From Sweltsa coloradensis (taxonomy: Eukaryota > Arthropoda > Insecta > Plecoptera > Chloroperlidae): 64,000 nucleotides of DNA. Positions 43,522 to 53,699 of the stretch are shown here, in pieces; the stretch's first letter is position 1; every line of letters begins with the position of its first letter. The notes beneath the pieces were generated by a model, which did no database searches, was not told the DNA's origin, and saw only the letters and a program-made list of their open reading frames with translations. The translations under genes were made by a program, and so were the position numbers. The stretch lies in NCBI GenBank assembly GCA_024449915.1, contig JAMZAV010002214.1, positions 35,041 through 99,040 of the forward strand, written 5' to 3'.

Positions 43522-44779
43522 CTAGGAAAACGCTTAAGGCTATTCCAGAGCACTCTTACCGATATTTTGAAAGTCAACGGAAAATGGCTAAAAGTTGGTT
43601 GGGTGAAAGATGAACTTTAATAAAAAGGAAAAAAAATAACTTTTTTTTTGGACGGGACAAAAGCTCTATTTTGGCCATTATATGCAAATTTTGGGTCATA
43701 ACGGAAATGAATGTTTTGGATGCAATATTTAATTTTTAGCTATGATTTTTTTTTATTGCTTCAACACACCTTTGTCTCTGGACTAAGCATAAGGGAAAGA
43801 ATTTTTTGAAATAATGTTCGATGTACGATTTTTTTGTCACATGGTACAAAAAAGAGTTTTGAACCGGAACACGAAAAAAATCGTTCATCAAAAGTTATTT
43901 CATAACAATAGTTTCCCTTGTACTCAGTCCAGGGACAAAGGTGTGTTTGAAGCAATAAAAAAAAATCATAGCTAAAATTAAATATTACATCTAAAACATT
44001 CATTTCCGTAATGACCCAAAATTTGCATATTTTGGCCAAAATAGAGCTTTGTCCCGTCAAAAATTTTTTTCCCCTTTTTTATTCAAGTTGTTTCATATCC
44101 AACCAACTTTTAGCCATTTTCCGTTGACTTTCAAAATATCGGTAAGAGTGCTCTGCCCGCCGCGTTGTTGGATGAGCGTAATTGGTGGTGCATTGAGCTG
44201 CCATGTGTTATGCGAATTTTCTGTTGTTTTGTGAAAAAATCATTACTAAATTGAAGATGTTTTGAAAATTAATTTAAATTAAATAAAAAATCTATCAAAA
44301 TTAAATACAAAATTAACTTAAATTTTAATTTTGTAAATTAATCGTAACTTTAAAAAAGAAAAAATGAACGTAAAATTTTGATTTTCATAAGAAATAGTTT
44401 TTCGATTGCCCTCAAATTTCACACGAAACCTAGTTCATAAAATTTAGGTTCTGTGAAAAAATCATTAAAATCGGATAAAGCATGTAGGTGTTATAAGCTG
44501 AAGAAATTTTTTTTAAATAGAAAAAAATCGTAAAATTGCGATTTTAATGAGAAATAATTTTTCGATTGCGCTCAAAAACGTGGCAGTTCTAAGTTTAAAG
44601 ATTTCAAAGGCCTCCATAAAATTTCATCGTAATTGGAGCATCGGTTTAGCCGGAATCGTGTTAACAAACACAAAAATACAAACAGAAAAAAAAGAAAAAA
44701 AAAGAAAGAAAAACATTCCGGATTTTTTTCTCCAGTGTAGTGAAATGGAATCTTCGCTTCGCTCGCTACGCTCATCCAA
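43522..44779 (-). mobile_element. Helentron-type element, copy 12, split by a foldback
   Basis: Left CTAGGAAAACGCTTAAG, then the foldback 43546-44155, then CCCGCCGCGTTGTTGGATGAG and the subfamily-2 body to TCGCTACGCTCATCCAA. The foldback falls inside the right-end hairpin region of the element. Confidence 0.75.
43546..44155. mobile_element. 610-bp foldback element
   Basis: CAGAGCACTCTTACCGATAT at the left returns inverted at 44136-44155. The arms pair over about 270 bp (GACTTTCAAAATATCGG, CATTTCCGT, CTCTATTTTGGCC). The hinge is near 43850. Inserted in Helentron-type copy 12. Confidence 0.85.
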
Positions 44780-44785
44780 TAACCT

Positions 44786-45168
44786 TTACTCAGTTCCAAC
44801 TATGTAGGGTTGAGAACACGAAACTATTGACACTAAGCTTTCCAGACTCAGTGTTTCTTCCTCATCATCTTCCTCCTTCCTCTCCACCAATTTACTCAAC
44901 TCTATTCTGTCCAGCCACAGCTTTACTCTTGCCACATCCTCCCACACTTCTACATCTCGTCTTCCAACGTATTCTTGAATTAACTTCCCCAATTCTCTCT
45001 TGGCCTTCCTACTTTTCTTTTCCCCTCCTCTGCCGCTTCAAATTCTCGTCTTGGGATCCACTCCACGCCCATCCTTCGCATATGTCCAAACCATCTTGTA
45101 CATTATCTTTCTACTCTAAACCTCAATCTCTCCAGTCCCAGTTATTTCCTGATTACACTCCTTTTTAA
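44786..45168 (-). mobile_element. LINE C-terminal fragment (intron B)
   Basis: Diverged copy of the fragment at 15068-15388, at the matching position in the second intron. Frame pieces GRRDVEVWEDVARVKLWLDR and ELSKLVERKEEDDEE remain, and the N-terminal part is shifted. Confidence 0.65.
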
Positions 45169-45286
45169 CTTGTCCATCTTGGTAACTCCCTTGACACATC
45201 GTAAGAACTTCATTCCTTCTGTTTCTAGCTATAACAGGTTTTATTTCCGTGTTAATGTGTCAATTAACTTCAACTTTGTGTTGCAG

Positions 45287-45449
45287 GTGTGACACAAGAA
45301 GGTTGTTTCAGATTGGATGCTTCGACCAGGATCTTAATAAAAAATACCCTGACTGCTGCGTAAAGCCGAATATTGGGTTAGGTGATTGTGTAAAAAACGA
45401 CAAAGCAGAACAAATTAATCAAAATTGTACAAGAATGGGGCTTAAATAA
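45287..45449 (+). CDS. SVWC secreted protein, copy B, last exon
   Basis: The acceptor TTTGTGTTGCAG|G opens the exon. It completes Gln from exon 2 and continues CDTRRLFQIGCFDQDLNKKY, PDCC, GDC and a C-terminal extension with one more cysteine (QINQNCTRMGLK) before the stop at 45447. With exons 1 and 2 the mature protein has the eight SVWC cysteines plus one N-terminal and one C-terminal cysteine that could pair with each other. AATAAA overlaps the stop (45449-45454) and may be the polyadenylation signal. Copy A lacks the C-terminal extension. Confidence 0.8.
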
Positions 45450-45825
45450 ATTTATTATTTCGTTGATCCGTAAAAATACTGTATTTTTGCCAATTGTCAA
45501 GAAAAATTAAAAAATTTGGTACCAGCATTTTGCAAATTTAATACCCTTCAGATAGACATTCAAATCGACAAACCCGTGTTTTGATATGTCACTCGAAGGT
45601 AACTTTTCGCGTTTCACGTCACATTTATGTAAATTGCTTGATGCCGAAGTCCAGCAAATCCACATTCTGGATCATTTTTTTACCAGAAAATTTTTTTAAT
45701 GAAAAATATCTGAAACTTTTGGAGGTTGCCAACAAAGGATATGCGTGTGACGCGATCAGAGAACAGTAGATAGAAATTGAGGTAGCTGGAGCACCATAAT
45801 GAGGATCCTATCGAGGATCCAATAT

Positions 45826-46265
45826 GGCGGCGATGACGTATTTCCGGTCACGTGACCGCAGCCATTTTGTTTCCGGCCGCCATCTTGTTTCCCGTCACCA
45901 TCTTGTTTCCGGCCACCATTTTGTTTCTGGTCACGTGTTTCCGTCAGCCATTTTGTCCGACATTTTGAATTTCAAGCCGCCATTTTATCCGCCATTTTGT
46001 TTCCGGCCGCCATTTTAGCTCTGTCGCCATCTTGGCCACCATTTTCGTTCAGCCGCCATTTTCGTTCGAGCGCCATTTTAGTTTTGACTGCCATCTTGGT
46101 CGCCATGTTAGGTCGAGCGCCATTTTTGTTCGAGCACCATTTAGCTCTGCCGCCATTTTAGTTTCGCCATCATCTTTGCCGTGTCCTCGTCACCATTTTC
46201 GAGTTTTCAAATATCGCGCAACTTCTTGGCGTTCCGCGCGCTCCTCGCTCTCTAGTAACCATTTT
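45826..46265 (+). repeat. Degenerate array of GCCGCCATTTTG / GCCATCTTG motifs
   Basis: More than fifteen forward copies of GCCATTTTG, GCCATCTTG or close variants, spaced about 12-30 bp and often joined by TTTCCGGCC or TTCGAGC. It begins next to a perfect palindrome GGTCACGTGACC (45847). The core matches the known YY1 binding motif (CCGCCATNTTG). The frames across it are repeat artefacts. Confidence 0.75.
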
Positions 46266-46344
46266 TGGTACTCGGGGTTTCACCGATATATTATTTTTTA
46301 ATTCGTATTTATTTTCTGATTTAATTTTGCAAGGAAAAAAAACT

Positions 46345-46435
46345 CGGCAGTTTTGCTCGGGCTCGAACCATGAGCACCTCGGGCGACCTTGGATTACTAG
46401 CTCGCCGCCTTAGCCGCTCGGCTACCGAGACACAT
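46345..46435 (-). repeat. tRNA-Ser/Leu-like unit (class II)
   Basis: On the minus strand it has GGTAGCCGAGCGGCTAAGGC (A box), a long variable region and GTGCTCATGGTTCGAGCCCG (B box). The anticodon loop reads CTAGTAA, so the anticodon position is AGT rather than a serine or leucine one, and the acceptor stem pairs poorly. I read it as a tRNA-derived pseudogene or SINE head. Confidence 0.5.
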
Positions 46436-46539
46436 GCAACGCAATGGATAATTGTTGATACTTATTATAGCTTCAGATAAACCACGCCTCCTCATGACGT
46501 CACACAGACTATTAACTAATAGCTCCTGTTAAGTGTTTC

Positions 46540-47670
46540 ACTTCGCGACCACACTATTTAAATACCCTATACCATTCTGAGGATCCAATATGGCGTCACT
46601 GCCCGCGTTTTTCAAAATATCAATGTAAGGAGGGTAACCGTCAAAAGTCTAATGGCGTTTTCCATTGGCATGCACTCAGTGCGCACTCGACGAGTGCAAA
46701 TACGTCATAGCACTCGCCCGGTGCGAAGCAGTGCGCCTGTCAGTGCAGTTCCCAATGGAACACAAAAATGTGCAAATCGTGCAAACTGAAACATGGCGTC
46801 CTTTCCAGACGCTGATCAGCTGATGGGAGTAAATAAAAGTGACAATAATGAATAAAATACCTTATCAAAGCATGGACTTAGAATAGTAACTGGATCAAAG
46901 GGCCCGACAACAACAACTTTATTCAAAACTAAAATGATAACAAAACAAATTAGTCCTAGGCCTTACTTCGGCATAATCATGATTCTTGGCTACACGGAGT
47001 ATAAGCCTAGGCTCTAGGCCTAGAGCTAGGGCTTTGGGTTTATAAAGCACCATTATAAACCCAAAGGCTAGGACCTAGAGCTAGGGCCTAGCCCCTGGGC
47101 TTATAATGGTGCGTTATACCCAAAGCTCTACATCTAGGCCTAGTCCTATACATACATAATACTCATTGTCTGAATAGCTGCTAATTAACGGCATCGTAAA
47201 TTATGAAACCATATAAAATTGTATTGTTCACTTCGTTTGAGTTTAGCATTATTATCTTCTTCATTGCTGCTGTCTGACGTTTCCATATTTCCAACAACAA
47301 AAACAAATGTCCCGCCTAAAATTGTTGCACTCGATTTGTCGCGCTGACCCTTGAAGTCAGTGCGCCTCAGTGCGAGTTTTTATGCACTCGCCGAGTGCAG
47401 TGCGTCCAATGGAACACGCGAAAGTTGACGTAATGCGAACTCAAAATCCCAATGGAACATGACTATCGCACTCAGTGCGCACTAGTGCGGCCAATGGAAA
47501 ACGCCATAAGTCTTAACCCGCGCTATTTAAATACCCTATACCATTCTGAGGATCCAATATGGCGTCACTGCCCGCGTTTTTCAAAATATTAATGCAAGGA
47601 GGGTAACCGTCAAAAGCCTAAGTTCTTACCCACGCTATTTAAATATTATTCTGAGGATCCAATGCTCGCG
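46540..47670. repeat. About 120-bp direct repeat around TCTGAGGATCCAATATGGCG
   Basis: CTATTTAAATACCCTATACC and CTGAGGATCCAATATGGCGT occur at 46551-46610 and again at 47522-47575; a third, partial unit starts at 47635. One unit contains the Harbinger-like MITE. GAGGATCCAATATGGCGGCG at 45815 is a further relative. Confidence 0.65.
46653..47506. mobile_element. PIF/Harbinger-like MITE with TAA target duplication
   Basis: TIR TGGCGTTTTCCATTGG, with TAA on both sides (46650-46652, 47507-47509). The unoccupied form of the target occurs at about 47610 (AAAGCCTAAGTTCTTACCC), which confirms a 3-bp duplication. Subterminal GCACTCAGTGCGCACT repeats and a central CTAGAGCTAGGGC palindrome. 854 bp, non-coding. 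Confidence 0.8.
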
Positions 47671-47675
47671 GTCTT

Positions 47676-48846
47676 ATTTTATTTATTTATTTTTATTTTT
47701 ATTGCCACCAACAACAGAGTTACCTCCACAAGTGCGATATAGGCATTTCATAAAATTAGCTAATACTAAAGCACAAAAATAAAAATAATATCAAAAATCT
47801 AACAACATCTAAATATGTCTCAGGTGCACAAAAGAACATTATACTAAACGATATGCAAAAAAATAAAATAAACTATGACGATTACAAAAGTTATAAACCT
47901 CAAGAACATATTTTGAAGAAATAGTTTTTAAAACATTGAAAGTTTAGGTGATTAATGTCAAGATCAGGATGGATGACAACTAATTGGTTATACATATGTT
48001 GGATCCGATTTATTGGTGAATTACTAAAAATGTCTAGTCTGCTTCTGGGAAGATGGAAAGTCTGAAGGTTTCGTGTTAGTCTTGCAGGAACGTGAAAATG
48101 TACTGAATGAAGAAGTTGAGAGTCAAAATAATTGTGCAGAAGCTTATACAGAAATATTAGATCTGAATGCTGGCGACGATTTTCGAGTGATACAAGATTT
48201 AAATTCTTGCATAAAGTTGAATAACTTTGCATCTATGATAAGTAACATTGGTCTTGTAGCAGACATGCTTAACGAACTTCTGCTGGATACGTTCAATGCT
48301 ACGAATTTTGGTAATGTGATGAGGGTTCCATATGACACTTGCATAGTCAATTTGAGGTCTTATTAAAGCCACAAAAAGCTTCCTGAAAGTGCCAATGGAA
48401 AAGTCTTTTGTGCAATTCCTTTTCACAAAGCCGAGCATTTTAAGGGCCTTCGGGATGATAAGCTGTAGGTGATTATTGTATGAGAGATCACTAGACAGTT
48501 GTACACCTAAATCACGGATAGTATTCACCTTCATTAGCGGAGAGTTATCAAGCTGGTGAATGAAGTCAATATTACCTTGCCTTTTAGTAGTAAACGTAAT
48601 AAAATTACACTTAGCCACATTGAGGTTAAGCTTCCATAACTTGCACCACGTAGAAAATGCATCAAGCTCCGTTTGGAGAGACTCGCAGTCCTCAATATTG
48701 TTGATGCGTTTGTACACTTTCAGGTCATCAGCATACATTAAACATTTGCAAGTTTTAAAACATGACGGAACGTCATTAACAAATAATGTGAACATCAACG
48801 GTCCCAGAATCGACCCCTGGGGCACTCCAGATGTAACAGATTAACA
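47676..48846 (-). mobile_element. 5'-truncated LINE, reverse-transcriptase end
   Basis: The frame 48199-48825 begins at the RT box PQGSILGPLMFTLFVND and includes the catalytic LMYADDLKVYK. It continues to FVALIRPQIDYASVIWNP. After a frameshift, 47900-48232 carries the C-terminal part (RRQHSDLIFLYKLLH). A TTTA/A-rich tail lies at 47676-47700. Different in sequence from the 21-29 kb element. The upstream two thirds are missing. Confidence 0.85.
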
Positions 48847-49158
48847 ACGTAAGCCAGCAAAATGACAAACTTTTTAAATTTCTAAACGAGTTGCATTGAA
48901 TGCTTCGCGCTGACATGTCCATACATGAAAATACAAACGTCAGCAAGAAATATTCTGTTTCTCATAAAACTCTACCTTATTATTGCATAATTGAAAGTCA
49001 GCATTTTATATTTCACCGGAAATAAGAGGTTGCATTTACAGACAAGTTTAAACTTGAATATGTCATCATTCTAACCACATGAAAATTATCATCCGGGATG
49101 AATGACCTTGCAGGAAAGGATATAGGAATAAAATCATTATACACTATGCAAATACATT

Positions 49159-49833
49159 TTACACTTTTATTGATAAATCATTTGCGATATATTCAACACC
49201 CAATTCATCGACAATCATTTGAAACTTCTCAGTGACATATTTTTCATTTTGATAAAGATTGGCAATATAATCACGTACAAAATCGTATAAACTTTTGTTT
49301 TCTACATTCAATCCCATTTCAAAATCAAATTTTAGTTTCATATTTATAAGAAGTTCACAATACAAATGATATATTTCTCGATACATAATATCATAACGGT
49401 ACATTAGTTTCGTAATACATGTTTCATACTTGATTATATTTTGACAGGATATCTGTCCAAGGTATATACCAACAGCACTATCACTCTTTGAACGCAAACC
49501 AATCACAACACTTCCTTCATGTTTTTGGGGGAACATAATGTATTCCCCAACTGACTTCTCAGTAGTATTGTTGACATCTTCTACACAATCAAATATATAC
49601 GTTGACAACAATCGCAGTTCACGAATAAATTCACTCCAATGTTTTAGCTTCAATCGAATCCCCCGTCCAGATGTAGGTAAAATTTGCACGTACGGTTCGA
49701 ATCCTTCTCGCGCATGTAGACCAATCACCAACATTTTTGTACGAGATTCGTTGAGAAAGAATAAAGTTTTCAGCACAATTGAAAATTGGCTTTCTTCACT
49801 CACTGCTGTATTATAACCTTGTGACGCATTCAT
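49159..49833 (-). CDS. Unknown Polinton-linked protein, possibly PC4-like
   Basis: Open frame of 224 codons downstream of the protease frame. I do not recognise it with certainty. Residues about 38-80 (EPYVQILPTSGRGIRLKLKH then WSEFIREL) resemble the strand-strand-helix of PC4/p15-type single-stranded DNA-binding coactivators, which some large-virus-like elements carry. The rest is helical. It has the same strand and AT-rich composition as the capsid and protease frames, so it belongs to the same element. No stop or frameshift is seen. Confidence 0.45.
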   Translation of the reverse strand: MNASQGYNTAVSEESQFSIVLKTLFFLNESRTKMLVIGLHAREGFEPYVQILPTSGRGIRLKLKHWSEFIRELRLLSTYIFDCVEDVNNTTEKSVGEYIMFPQKHEGSVVIGLRSKSDSAVGIYLGQISCQNIIKYETCITKLMYRYDIMYREIYHLYCELLINMKLKFDFEMGLNVENKSLYDFVRDYIANLYQNEKYVTEKFQMIVDELGVEYIANDLSIKV

Positions 49834-49984
49834 GATGAGACGAACTGTTCTGCACAGAGTTCAAACTTGTACTGATATTGATTGCTTCATCTTCAATGAT
49901 TTATAATATCGGGAAAATTCGAGTTGAAACATGTTATTGTCGAGTCAGCATTTTGTGCACGTGTTGAAATAAAAAAAATCTACA

Positions 49985-50428
49985 TCAGCACTTTTTCTTG
50001 TAGAATGTTTTTATTAGCGTATCATTTTTTAAACATTCTTTACTAAAATAAGACAAGATATGTTTCAAGGAAAATCCACGAATCTTACAAAATAAATAAA
50101 ATATACAATATTGTCCGCACACAGTGGAAGAAAAACATTGTAATTTAGTTTTATTAAATGACCAATGCAGAGAATTACGTTTTATAAATTTTAAATGATG
50201 CGAATTTATTGGGGGATTTCCAAAACTACAAAAAAATTCTCCCACTCCTTGTTTATCAATGTATATAGCGACCCAATGCGTTCCAGGTTTATTACTTTTA
50301 TCCATATTTACAATAATTGCACAAGGAAGACTTACTCTCTGCGGTAACTTATCAGCGGGGTATACCCCAACGTAATGTGTTTTACCACCATTTTTCCGAA
50401 GACAATTCAAAATCTGCCTTGTATTCAT
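49985..50428 (-). CDS. Polinton/adenovirus-type cysteine protease, likely inactive
   Basis: 147 codons. Order of features: GTHWVAIYI with the catalytic-type histidine (about residue 51), FFCSFGNPP, and SSTVCGQYCIFYL with the catalytic-type cysteine. This fits the adenain-like maturation proteases of Maverick/Polinton elements and adintoviruses. In the family an acidic residue normally stands before the small-Phe-Gly of the middle block; here that place is Cys, so the classical triad looks broken. It overlaps the upstream frame (50382) by 47 bases, as expected in a compact element. Confidence 0.75.
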   Translation of the reverse strand: MNTRQILNCLRKNGGKTHYVGVYPADKLPQRVSLPCAIIVNMDKSNKPGTHWVAIYIDKQGVGEFFCSFGNPPINSHHLKFIKRNSLHWSFNKTKLQCFSSTVCGQYCIFYLFCKIRGFSLKHILSYFSKECLKNDTLIKTFYKKKC

Positions 50429-50891
50429 TACGAAGCCAAGTCCACAAATGAAAAACGTTACTCAATGCACACATATATTTATAATCATTCGCATGATGAT
50501 AACAACGTATGTTAGACATTGGCAATTTTTTTAATGAAGGACAATTCAAATCATCCATATTTATAACTTCGGTATAAAATTTAAAAATTTGAGAAATTAA
50601 CTTTCTTTTCTCTTCTCCCTTGACAAACACTCTTATAGGATTCAAGTTGTGTAAGAGAGCGTCCAATTCCATGTGAGCTATAAATCCAGTCTCCCGTTCG
50701 AGTCCGTAATAAGCATTGCTCAACCAACAAGCATGCTTTCGCAAAGGTTTTGAAAATTCATAAAACAGAAATGGAGATTTGACGATCCAGTGGTGAAATG
50801 ATTGATTTATTACATCCACGATTGCCATTTCTTTTATAATCAATGCATTATGAAACCCACGAAAACATTGAATATCGAAGATGAGAGACAT
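50382..50891 (-). CDS. Unknown Polinton-linked protein, exonuclease-like N-terminus possible
   Basis: 169 codons. The start FDIQCFRG then ALIIKEMAIVDV has an acid-x-x pattern that recalls RNase-H-fold exonuclease domains. Later PFLFYEFSKPLRKHACWLSN, YYGLERETGF and HMELDALL form a pattern I associate with proteins found in arthropod Polinton-like and large-virus-derived loci, but I cannot name it. It lies between capsid (44 bp upstream) and protease (overlap) on the same strand. No internal stop. Confidence 0.45.
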   Translation of the reverse strand: MSLIFDIQCFRGFHNALIIKEMAIVDVINQSFHHWIVKSPFLFYEFSKPLRKHACWLSNAYYGLERETGFIAHMELDALLHNLNPIRVFVKGEEKRKLISQIFKFYTEVINMDDLNCPSLKKLPMSNIRCYHHANDYKYMCALSNVFHLWTWLRNEYKADFELSSEKWW

Positions 50892-50934
50892 GACGATGTT
50901 GACTCGATCACTGTCAAGGCAAGACTAAACATTT

Positions 50935-51712
50935 TCAACTGCTGTAGTCTATTATCACATTACGATTCTTATCAATTTCTAAAATATTATCAAATTCACC
51001 ATACACGACGCAATTTATTGTTTCAGTCAAAGCTGTACTTAATTGCACCACTATGCGAAGGCTTCCACGACGTGTTAGGTTCCAGTGTGAGTTGCTATTT
51101 GCCGATAGATCATGACTAAGATCAAAAGCCATGAGGCAATTACCATTAGCATATGACTCACGATCGATACCATTACCCTCATTCATAAAGTGCATACCTG
51201 TACCCGAAAACAGTGTATCATAGGCAATCACAAATGAACTTGCAGACGAAAAATCAGGTTGTAGAGGTTTTGTTGGAATTTGTTGACCATCAATATACAG
51301 AGAAATGTAATTTATATTGAAATGATGAAAGTTGTACGGATTTTTCTTGTAATTACCATTACATGCCTTGTTTGAAACAAAACCAATGATGCATCGTTTT
51401 GGAAGTTGCCCAAAATAAACATTGGCAAGAGTTTTCCCCTGTACTTGTGACGGAATTGTAAATAATTTAACATCAGTCCTTGTAATAGGATATTTCGCAT
51501 TTCCATGTTCTAGCGCTTTGTTGTGAGCTATGAGTACGGAAGGATTAATTTTCACTCGTCTAACCAATAAGGTTGTCCGACATGAGACTAAATTTATCTT
51601 GCTAACGTACAAGTTTCACACCTAATTCAACACCATTTATCAAAAATTTCTCTTGATTAAAAATATCCGCATGTAATTGACCCAAAAGTTCAACTTCTTT
51701 ACTTAAGGCTCT
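50935..51712 (-). pseudogene. Polinton major capsid protein, C-terminal part
   Basis: The frame 50935-51612 (225 codons) carries the C-terminal half of the double-jelly-roll major capsid protein of Maverick/Polinton elements, including the family's end pattern (GSLRIVVQLSTAL, then VYGEFDNILEIDKNRNVI). Upstream, 51603-51712 holds about 36 further capsid codons in a different frame (ending at a TAG near 51603), so at least one frameshift has occurred and more mismatch lies near 51560-51600. The N-terminal part is missing; a MITE (51748-52062) lies where it should continue. A relic, not a functional capsid gene. Confidence 0.8.
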
Positions 51713-51747
51713 ACTGGACCCTGTATTATTTCGGTGTGTTGCAGTGG

Positions 51748-52062
51748 TTTCGTACTTCCATCGTATCTAACGACACAATTGAGATATCTTTATAATTTTT
51801 TTTTATTCTACTCAGTAAAGACGTCCAATGAACGTGTGTTGAGTACTTTTTCCAAAATTGTCCTTGTTTTTTAAATAAAATTTGTTAACTTTTGGGGAAT
51901 ATTTTAACATTTACCTGTTTTTCGCGATTTTTTTTAGGCGTAACCAAGCACTTTTTGGAAAAAGTACGCAACACACGTGTAAATATACACCTTCAACTAG
52001 CATTCCTAAAAATCTGAGAATTTTTGAACAAGGGGTGTCCGCTGTACAATGGAAGTACGAAA
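51748..52062. mobile_element. MITE truncating the capsid relic
   Basis: TTTCGTACTTCCAT at the left and ATGGAAGTACGAAA at the right are outer inverted repeats. Inner inverted repeats GAGTACTTTTTCCAAAA (51840) and TTTTTGGAAAAAGTACGCAA (51951) follow. About 315 bp, non-coding. Capsid-like sequence ends at its left side and is not seen to resume on the right. Confidence 0.65.
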
Positions 52063-52770
52063 GCATGTTTCGGCGCTATTTTAGGCTTTTTTGACTCCAG
52101 CAAGTGGCGCAACCTAGCGATACGAAGCTTTTTCACCACTTTGAGTGACAGGTCATGTAATTTTGTTGAAAAGTTGTTCTGATTGGCTGCATGACTTTGC
52201 TCGTGAACTACTGCAGGACACCATTTGAATCATTATGCATAGATCTGCGCTATAGAATGCTATGCTTGGCGTCAATGTTTATTGCACTCTTACAGACAAT
52301 TGTTCGATACCGGAACATTCCAAATATCAATTTATTATATGTACAGGGACCAGTATGTTTTGAGTTCGATCCCCAGTCGTGACAATTTTGTTTATTATAT
52401 CACAACACAACAGAATGAAACAATTATTAATACATCCAGCCACGGCGCGTTATTACAATTATGCATCTCTGAGTCTTTCAAGTTTACTGCACGTGAATTG
52501 AAGTAAGATAATTTTTAGTGTATCGCCTTTTGAAAGCGTGTGATGTACTAATATGAAGTTGAGGCGGAAGTGGGGGGGGGGAGGAGGGTTTATGGCAACA
52601 AGTCCATTTGTTTGGGTACGAACATAAACATCTCTAATAGGAGAAAAAAATGGGTTGAAGCACGCGGAAAACCACTTTCCATGATGATAATAAACATAAT
52701 CTAAATACAGTATTTTATTCGACTTTATTTGGCAATTTCAATTAACATTGTATATATTATTATGGTTTTA
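52063..52770. other. No gene recognised
   Basis: Frames at 52191-52506 have no motif. GAGTTCGATCCCCAGTCGTG at 52367 resembles an isolated tRNA-type B box. A G-run at 52570-52580. Confidence 0.4.
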
Positions 52771-52776
52771 AAACAG

Positions 52777-53015
52777 TGTTACCACCGGGGATTGAACCAC
52801 GGCTGTCAAATTAAGATGAGATAAGTCGTAACAAAGTGGCTTTATTGTTGGCTATTGCTTGAATATTAAATTTTGGTAGATGAAATTATATTTTTTATTT
52901 CAACCACGGCACGGGACCATTTTTATTTTAAGTTAGGAAAATTAATAATAAAAAGGGGTGAGAGCATCTGCCCAGACAGCAGAGGTTCGGGGTTCAATCC
53001 CCGGTGGAGGCACCT
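52777..53015. repeat. Inverted pair of tRNA-like fragments
   Basis: Minus-strand B-box region at 52787 (CACCGGGGATTGAACCACGG as read on +) and plus-strand GAGAGCATCTGCCCAGACAG ... GGTTCGGGGTTCAATCCCCG at 52961-53005, then GGTGGAGGCACCTTTTTT. The two face each other with about 150 bp between. Tail TTTTTTAATTTATGTC resembles the other pairs. Confidence 0.5.
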
Positions 53016-53699
53016 TTTTTAATTTATGTCTATGATAAGACTACCATCATAACAGCGTCATAGTCGCCAACTATAAATAATATCTGGACATCAAGCAAAA
53101 GCAAAGTGCTCTGATGTGAATTCGCCTTTGGTTCACTTGCACCCACGATGTTATGAAAAGTTCTCTTCACTCTCTAACTCTAACTCTTCTGGAAGGAAAC
53201 AGGAATTAACTAGTTATGCCGGAAAAGAATTAAAAAAATAAATCTGTGTTCCAAAAATATAAACGAAATTAAAATCGTATTTCCTCATTTTATCTGGAAA
53301 AAGTTATCTGCCTATTACACTACTTATATTTGAAGATTTATTAAATATACGCATCAATCGCATACTGCTATTATTTTTGTGGGAACATTGCACAACTGTA
53401 GGCCGATGACAGCCACCGAGTCGTAAATTACCAGTGTCAAGCGGGCACCAGACGTTTCATTTCGTTTCGGGAACATGCAGTGACCTTGTAACCGACGCAA
53501 TTCTGTCACATCGAGATATAGGCAAATCTGGTTTATTTTCATTCAGTTATTTTTCGTGACTCTGTGCTATAGATATCATACTTAGAAAGTGTGTGATCTC
53601 CCCTGAAAAATAAGCTATAAGAAGTTTGTGGTGTAGGTGTGGGAGGGTTAATGTTGAAAAAACAATTGCTCACATGCGTGTTTACCCTTGTGAAAATGT

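Noticed and set aside
45824..46301. Phe/His-rich frames over the GCCGCCATTTTG array
   Set aside because: The residues follow directly from the nucleotide repeat and there is no conserved domain.
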